Shown here: one piece after another, positions 57,000-64,000 of the stretch
How the letters are laid out: each line of letters starts with the position of its first letter
Numbering within the stretch: position 1 is the first letter of the stretch
Assembly (NCBI RefSeq): GCF_048771995.1
Contig: NC_133025.1
Span: 1,054,001 to 1,118,000, forward strand
Direction: 5' to 3'
DNA: 64,000 nt
Source: Taeniopygia guttata
Taxonomy: Eukaryota > Chordata > Aves > Passeriformes > Estrildidae
Notes under the pieces: generated by a model
The model's database searches: none
Seen by the model: the letters and a program-made list of their open reading frames with translations, nothing else
What the model was told of the DNA's origin: nothing
Position numbers and translations under genes: made by a program

Positions 57000-59900
57000 T
57001 TGGGTGAATTCAAGCTGCATGTGAGCAGTTTCCTCTCTTTTTCCTTCCCTCCAGCCAGCATTTCTGGATTGCCAGGTTTCTCCTTCTGCATTATTTCACC
57101 TGAGGAAAAGCACAGTGGATCTTTGGAGGGGTAAGAAAGGCTTGAGAAGGGGCAGGGATCCTTTTGTCCCTGTTCTCATTTGAAGAGCTGCCCTGGCTGT
57201 TACTTCCCAGCTCCAGGGGAGGATGGAGAGCTGAGGACTTTTTTCCTCATAAAAGGTATCTCCATAACAAAGAGGCTCCCATGGAGAATTTTAAAAGAAA
57301 AACTTCCTTGCAAGAGGCTTTTAAAATGTTGGCACTAATGAGTGTCAGTAGAGGGAAATAAAATAAAGTTTTCAGTGGGTTAACTCCTCTCTCCTTCATT
57401 TATCTTTCACTGTCCTCACCTGGTGCTGTATCAAGAACAAAAAAACTCAATTTTACTGTTTTTTTATAAGGCTCTGTTTTACAAACTTTCTGTAGGTTTT
57501 TTTTAAAATTACACGAGCTGTTTTTTCTCTCTTTTGTTTTTGTAACTGTCATACAAAGGAGCGAAAGGAATGAAATTTTAGAGCTCACAGAAAGGGTTTT
57601 TAGGCAAGTACCAGGACACCTGCAGGTACCAAAGTCTCCCAGGTGGAAAAAAAACCCACTTTGTTCCTTTATTTTTTTTCCTCTCTTTTTTTTTTTTTTT
57701 TGGTTTGTTTGTTTAGGCTCAACATAAATTTTTTTGTAAAAAAAAATATTTAATTATTTGAAAATAAAATACAGACCTTCAAAATTGCTGTGTTCCTTTT
57801 AGGTTATTGCCACACGATTTCAGGAGAAATAACCAAAAGGAATTTTTAAATTTAAAGTCTGATATGTTCACAACTAAGCTAAAGTAAACCAAGTGTGAAA
57901 TCTATGTGAGAAAAGTGTCAGCATTTGTTCTCGAGCTGTAATTTGCACTAAAAGAGAGAAATATGTAAGAAAAATTAGGGAAATGTTTAATGGAACCCAT
58001 CGCTGCAGCAGAATCTTGTGCCATGAAAGGAACAATTTTCTCTTTGGTGGAAATTCTTGAAGTAAATGTCCAAAAGTTTGCCTGCATTTACTGCTGAATG
58101 TTGGAATATTTTTAATAGCTGGAAATACAAGGATAGGCCAAGTGCTCCTACAATCCTACAGGAAATGTCAGCAGGGAGACAGCAGCACATGGATAATTGA
58201 AGAAAACAAAAATGCTTAAAGCTGTTTACTACAACCCAAAAATTATATTGAACTTCAGAATTTTTTTTTCTCTCTCTCTCAGGATGATTCAAGTAGGTTA
58301 TGCAAATCTTGGGGCACTTTTTCCACATCATTTAATAGGAAGTGCCTGTTCTGTGAAGGATGGAGATGATCAGCCTGGAATAAGAGTTTTCTGTGTGCAC
58401 TGAGATGTTAAATCAGAAGTTACACCACTGATGTTTGAGTTAAAGGTGTATCAATTAAGCAATTAAATCACAATAATTATTGCAGTTGGGGTTTCCTGGG
58501 GTTTTCTCAGTGCTTACTTGGCCAACACACCTGAAAGGGGCTTTAAATGTGGATTATCTCACCCTGCTTTGCACTTCTGTAGCACAGCTGTGGGTGCTGA
58601 GCTGGTCATGCTGGGATCTCCCTAGGGATAAAAAGGAGATGGGAAACAGGCACATGAATTATGGCCACTTCCAAAAAACTCTGTTGCTTCTTTGTCACAT
58701 TTGTGGCAAAATGCCCATTCCTTAAATTATGTTGTTCCTGGAAAAAAAAAAATGTTTTTTTAACAGCTGGGAGCACTTTGCTTGTATAAAATGGAATTAT
58801 TTTCAGCAGAGATGGGCAGGGGCCTGTTGAGGATGATGATTTCCTGTCTGTGGGGTTTGATTGGGCTGTCAGCTGATTTTATCAAGCCACTAAGGCAGGG
58901 AGCACCCAGGGAAATAGGTGTGTTCTGCTGGGTTGTACTGGAGCTTTCCAAGCTCTTGGTCTTACTCCAGTTGTAACCATTGAGTTTGGCATGGGGTCCA
59001 AACCCTCTCAAACCACACGGCCTGAGGTGGGTCCTTGAAAGCTTCTGTCACCTGTTGCTTTGGCTCCTGAGACAGTTTTTCAGGAAGAATGTCCTGAAAT
59101 CAGGCACAATATTTGGGGGAGTACCTCATAATTACAGCCTGCCTTTTGGGAACTGTCCCAGGAGTAGCTGTTTTCTTCCAAACCTGCACACTTTTATCAA
59201 CTCCTCATCCCTTTTCCTCACATCTCTGTTCCCTTCACCAGAAAAGCAGACAGCAGGGTGGGAAACACTTCCAGCTCTTCCACTGGCAGCTGATATTTTG
59301 CTTTTTTCCACCTAGAACTACAGCTGGGGTCTCTCAGAGTGCTTCAGCAGGTTTTAGAAGTTCTTCTCTACAAGTTTCTTCAGCAGAGGAGATGGAAGGA
59401 GGTGTCTGTGGGATTCACACCAGTGATGTCCCAGGGTCCTCCAGCTCTCAGGTGGCTCCAGGATTGTTCCAATTCCCATGGAATTCATGTGGCAGAGCTC
59501 TGCTAATCCTGAGCTCACCTGAACACACTGATCTTCCACGAGGTGAGTGTTGTTAAATCCCTGTTCCCTTAAAATCCCTCCTTTCATCTCTTTAGGGTAA
59601 CAAAGCGCCCTGCTTCCACCCTTTCATATTGTTACAGATTTCAAACCTGTAATTCTTGTTGCTTTCCTCCCTTCCCCACACTGCTGCCCTTTCATCAGCA
59701 CAAGGTGACAATTAACACCTCCAACCTGCAGTTTTCCTTCCACATGTTGCTAAACCGGGACTCAGGGCACTGATCTTCCCCAAACCTAAATGTCCCCATC
59801 GATGCTGGGACTGGTTATCTTGATTAACACAGGGAGAGCAGCTCAGGGTGGGATTCTTCTGAAAAATGTTTGCAGGGGCTTAGAGCAGCCCTGAGTGTCT

Positions 59901-60756
59901 TGCTTAGGTACAAATTTAGGTATAAATGCAGTTTATAACAGATTTTTATTTTTATTATTTTTGTATTTTTTCTAAGATACAGTACAAAAGGAAAATTATC
60001 AGGTGCTCCAGCAGCCACTCCAAAAAAACCAATAAAAAAAAAATCCTCCCAATGTTTATGGAGGCCTTCCTGCCAACAAAGTCCCACCTCATTTCTCCCT
60101 TCTTCAGTCTGATCTTTGTCTCCCTATTAATTGTACATGAGGTGCTTTGAGTTCCCTTCCCACCCAAACCAATCTGTGGTGAACTTGACCAAAGTATATC
60201 CACATTTATAAATATAGTATATTTGAAAATAAGAAGTGAGAAAAAGCTGAAAATATCTGCTGAACTGCATGCAAGAATCTAAATTGAAGAGAGGGAAATT
60301 CAGATGAAAGATCAGAAATGTGCATTTGCAGAGCCCTAACAGGTGCTGGGAGATGCTGCAGGAATCCAAAATCCCCCCACCAGCAGCTCCCCAGAAGAAA
60401 TACAGATTTTGGGGACTACAATCCCTAAAAGAGCTTTCCCCTACAGGAACCATCCCCAAATTCAATTTTGGTTTTGGTCTGTTCCAGAGAAGCCGTGGAA
60501 GGCAGAGCCTGGCCAAGGCTGGGCTTAAACTTAAAACAAAGCTACTGCACCACCAAAATTCTCCCTGGATGTTGGGAAAACCATCCTGGCTTTTGATGAG
60601 CCATGGATGCAGATTTCTTTTTAATCTGGAAAAGAGGGAGAGAAGGAAAAGGCCAAGGAGCTGCAGCGGTGTTCTCTCCCCTTCCATCTGTATCATGAAT
60701 GTTTGGGAAATGCTGTTTGTGGTCTCTCAGAGTCAGTGATTTTTTCACTTTTTTTC
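57000..60756. other. Intergenic interval without recognisable gene
   Basis: The interval is unique A/T-rich sequence with homopolymer T and A runs. Open frames up to about 190 codons show no recognisable protein and no flanking splice context. Confidence 0.45.
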
Positions 60757-61413
60757 AGGGTGTCCAAGAGGTTGTGAACTCCACATCCCTGGCAGTGTCC
60801 AAGGCCAGGCTGGAAGAATCTGGGATGATGGGAAGTGTCTCTGCCCATGGAAGAGGACAGAACTGGATGATCCTTAAATTCTGTGATTTTCCCAGGAATC
60901 TGGGATAATGGGAAGTGTCTCTGCCCATGGAAGAGGACAGAACTGGATGATCCTTAAATTCCCTCCCAAGCTCCTTCCATGATTCTGTAATTTCCCAGGA
61001 ATCTGGGATGATGGGAAGTGTCTCTGCCCATGGAAGAAGATAGAACTGGATGATCTTTAAATTCCCTCCCAAGCTCCTTCCATGATTCTGTGATTTTCCC
61101 AGGAATCTGGGATGATGGGAAGTGTCTCTGCCCATGGCAAGGATAGAACTGGATGATCCTTAAATTCCTTCCCAAGCCCCATCCACAACTCTGTAATTTT
61201 CCAGAAATCTGGGATAATGGGAAGTGTCTCTGCCCATGGAAGAGGACAGAACTGGATGTTCCTTAAATTCCTTCCCATGCTCCATCCACGGCTCTGTGAT
61301 TTTCCCAGGAATCTGGGATAATGGGAAGTGTCTGTGCCTATGGAAGAGGATAGAACTGGATGATCCTTAAATTCCCTCCCAAGCCCCTTCCACGGCTCTG
61401 TGATTTTCCCTTC
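60757..61413 (+). mobile_element. CR1 LINE 3' fragment with its terminal about 103 bp tandemly amplified
   Basis: A CR1 body piece (GTGTCCAAGAGGTTGTGAAC, AAGGCCAGGCTGG) runs into six tandem copies of its 3' end, with AATCTGGGAT at 60817, 60897, 61000, 61104, 61206 and 61310. Spacings are about 80, 103, 104, 102 and 104 bp, and each copy ends in TCTGTGATTTTCCCAGG. Confidence 0.9.
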
Positions 61414-61529
61414 CCAGACCCAGGAATGGGGAATTTTAAACCCTTCCCCAGGGCTGTTCCTCTCCAGGCTTTCCCTGAATACTGAATTTGGCACTTCCTG
61501 GCCAGCCTCTTCTCTTTTGTACTGTATCT

Positions 61530-61580
61530 TAAAAAAAAAAAAAAAAAAAAAATATATATAAATTTAAAAAAAACCCCAAC
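61530..61580. repeat. Poly(A) run with TATA tail
   Basis: About 22 A residues are followed by TATATATAAA and AAAAAAACC. This may be the tail of a retroposed element, but no body could be identified. Confidence 0.6.
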
Positions 61581-61969
61581 CTTTCTGGTTTAAACTGTAT
61601 TTTTTACACAAAAAAATAAGGGAAACATTTCCATTTTGAACTGGCTTTTCCCCACTATTTCTGCTGAAAAATGGATTTTTCTGCCAAAACAAGGAAAGAA
61701 AAATCCATTTTAAATGGGATTTTAAATTTTTTTTTCCACAAAAAAAGAGACTACATGTGGCTTTGGAAATATGCACCTGGATGGGACATCCCTGTCACCC
61801 TCCTGCAGCATTCCTGAGCCTGCTTTGTCCAAGCTGCTCCCAAAACCTCAAACCTGGGTGAATTGTCCCATCCTACCCCTGGGGGATTTTCCTGCTGCCT
61901 CACCTAAATCCACATTTCTCCAGGACCTTCCTCCTGCAGGGATCCCAGATTCTATGGAATCTCTAGCTA

Positions 61970-62400
61970 TATATCCACCTATAGATATATAAATATATAA
62001 GTACATCTATAAATATATAATATTAAATATATATTATAATAACTATATTATATTAAATATATGATATATATATAAATAAGTAGATAGATAATATACATAA
62101 TAATATATTTTTATATATAATAATGATATTATAGTGTATATAAAATATACTATATATAATGTAATGTGATATAATGTAATGTGATATAATGTAATGTAAT
62201 GTAATGTAATATAATGTAATATAATATAATATAATATAATATAATATAATATAATATAATATAATATAATATAATATAATATAATTAATATAATATAATA
62301 TAATTAATATAATATAATAATATTATGTGATATAATGTAATATATAACATGATATAATATAATGTGATATAATATATATAACAATATATATATATGGAGT
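61970..62400. repeat. A/T microsatellite (TAATA/ATATA)n
   Basis: About 430 bp are almost pure A/T, including a long ATAATATAAT run, ATGTAATGTA units and ATATAT dinucleotides. Confidence 0.95.
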
Positions 62401-62839
62401 GATTCATTTAAATCCCAAGGAATTTTTGGACCCACCAGACCTCCAGCACAGAGCACGGAACAAACACAAAATGTCCCTTAATGAAGGGACATCCCTGAGA
62501 ATATTTTGAATATTTTGCTTTCCAGGCTTCTCCTAAACAATTTCTGGGAATTCTTCTCGTGCCTGTCCCTGTTGTGTTTTCCATGTCATTCCTAAGGAAA
62601 AAAAAAAAATTGTCACCTTCAGGGCATCACATATCAAATTCCACCTTGGGAGTCAAAAATCTCACAGATTTACACCCATTTTTATTATTTCCCTCAGTTC
62701 CTTTCCCCTCTCTGTTTCAAATCCTTATTTATTTTTTAGCTCCCTAAAGTGTGGAATTGTTTACATTTGCCTTTAATAACATTAAGTCCCACTGAAAGTC
62801 CACTGAGGTGAATTGTGAATTCTACAGAAAATTGAAACT

Positions 62840-64000
62840 ATTTGTATTTTTAATAGGGTTTTTCCTGAGAAAATGAGGGAAAATAATTTTTTAATGGATT
62901 TTTCCACAAAAAAATGTAGATTTTAAACTTGGTTCTCCCATAAAAAAGGGGACATTTCCCTTTTGTACTGTATCTTAAATAGAAATAAAAATGTAAATAT
63001 GAATGAATACTTTTAAACTGTGTTTTTTTTGCACCAAAAACTAAGGGAAACCTGGTTATCCCCAAAAAAAAGGAGAAATTCCCCTTTTGTAATGTATCTA
63101 AAATAGAAATAAACATATAAATATAAATAAATAGTTTTGAACTGTATTTAAACTGTACAGTTTTAAACTGTATTATTTCACCAAAAAATAAGGGAAGCAT
63201 TTCAATTTTGAAATGGCTTTTCCTCACAATTTCCACATTAAAATGGATTTTTCTGCCAAAACAATGAAAGACAAATCCATTCTAAAGATGATTAAAAAAA
63301 AAAACCACCAAATTTTCAAAAGATATTTTTCAAAACATCTATTTCAAAAGGCATTTTCCAGGAATTTACATTTTAAACTGGATTTTCTCCCAAAAAAAAC
63401 TGGAAAAAAAATTTATATTTTAAACTGAATTTTTCCACAACTCACATTTTAATCTGGATTTTCCACCAAAAATATGGCCAAAAAAAAGTCTATTTTAAAT
63501 ATATTTTTTCTGCAACTCCCATTTTAATCTGGACTTTTGACAAAAAATATGGCAAAGTAAAAAAAAAAAATCAATTTTAAACTGATTTTTTTGAAACTCC
63601 CATTTTACACGGATTCTTCCCACTAAAAATATTGGGGGGGGGGAAAAATCTATTTTAATCTAATTTTTCCTCAGCTTCCATTTTAAACTGGACTTTCTCA
63701 CCGACAATATGGGAGGGGTGGGGGGTGGGGGTGAAGAAATCTATTTTAAATTGATTTTTCCACCAAAAATATGGCCAGAAAAAGAGTCTATTTTAAAGTG
63801 ATTTTTCTGCAACTCCCATTTTAATCTGGATTTTTGACCAAAAATATGGCAAAGAAAAATATGGCAAAGAAAAATCTATTTTAATCTGATTTTTCCGCAA
63901 CACCCCTATTAAACTAGAGTTTCTCACCAAAAATATGGGGGGGGGGGGATATATTTTAATCTGATTTTTCCACCAAAAATATGGCAAAGAAAAATAAAAA
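62840..64000. repeat. Degenerate A/T-rich tandem repeat
   Basis: Recurring blocks such as ATTTTAAACTGGATTTTTCC, ACCAAAAATATGGCAAAGAA and TCTATTTTAATCTGATTTTT occur at loose intervals of about 50-100 bp, with G runs (GGGGGGGG) in some. A related stretch is at 61570-61760. It runs off the window end. Confidence 0.8.

Noticed and set aside
60127..60696. 189-codon minus-strand frame
   Set aside because: It shows no recognisable domain and no splice or promoter context, in unique intergenic A/T-rich DNA.

Overview
The window is vertebrate nuclear DNA and almost certainly avian. It has interrupted genes with GT-AG introns, many 3' fragments of CR1-type LINEs (the main bird retrotransposon) in both orientations, CpG-rich promoters and short GC-rich introns. 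The dense intronic minisatellites and the recent look of some CR1 copies would fit a songbird, but the species cannot be fixed from this sequence. There are no bacterial, phage, CRISPR or operon-type features.

Three plus-strand protein-coding genes lie in the order AHCYL2, STRIP2, SMKR1, the order I recall from human 7q32. (1) About 1.6-25.6 kb holds AHCYL2 exons 2-17 (16 exons, 489 codons plus stop). Exon 1 lies upstream of the window and the 3' UTR runs to about 27.9 kb. AHCYL2 (long-IRBIT) is a catalytically diverged S-adenosylhomocysteine-hydrolase-like regulator of IP3 receptors and ion transporters. (2) About 28.0-48.5 kb holds STRIP2, complete, with 21 coding exons and 838 codons plus stop, starting in a CpG island. 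It is a core subunit of the STRIPAK phosphatase/kinase complex. (3) About 51.0-53.7 kb holds SMKR1, a 68-residue lysine-rich protein. Its start codon is the last codon of one exon and the rest is in the final exon. About 54.6-64 kb has no gene I can recognise.

All exon junctions given here keep frame across the gene and use GT...AG boundaries. The genes are not an operon and do not act in one pathway. Their shared order is vertebrate synteny.

The striking non-genic feature is the repeat landscape. Roughly 10 kb of the AHCYL2 introns is tandem repeat: a dozen arrays of unrelated motif, several with a 23-bp period, including one motif on both sides of exon 6. STRIP2 introns just downstream have almost none. 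Other points of interest are antisense splice-donor-like arrays, a GGGGTTTT-type G-rich array, a sixfold tandem amplification of a CR1 3' end, an avian PQ repeat and polyQ in STRIP2, and an unusual SMKR1 leader with upstream ORFs and a start codon abutting an intron. I found no evidence of a previously undescribed gene system. The novelty is in repeat structure and gene architecture.
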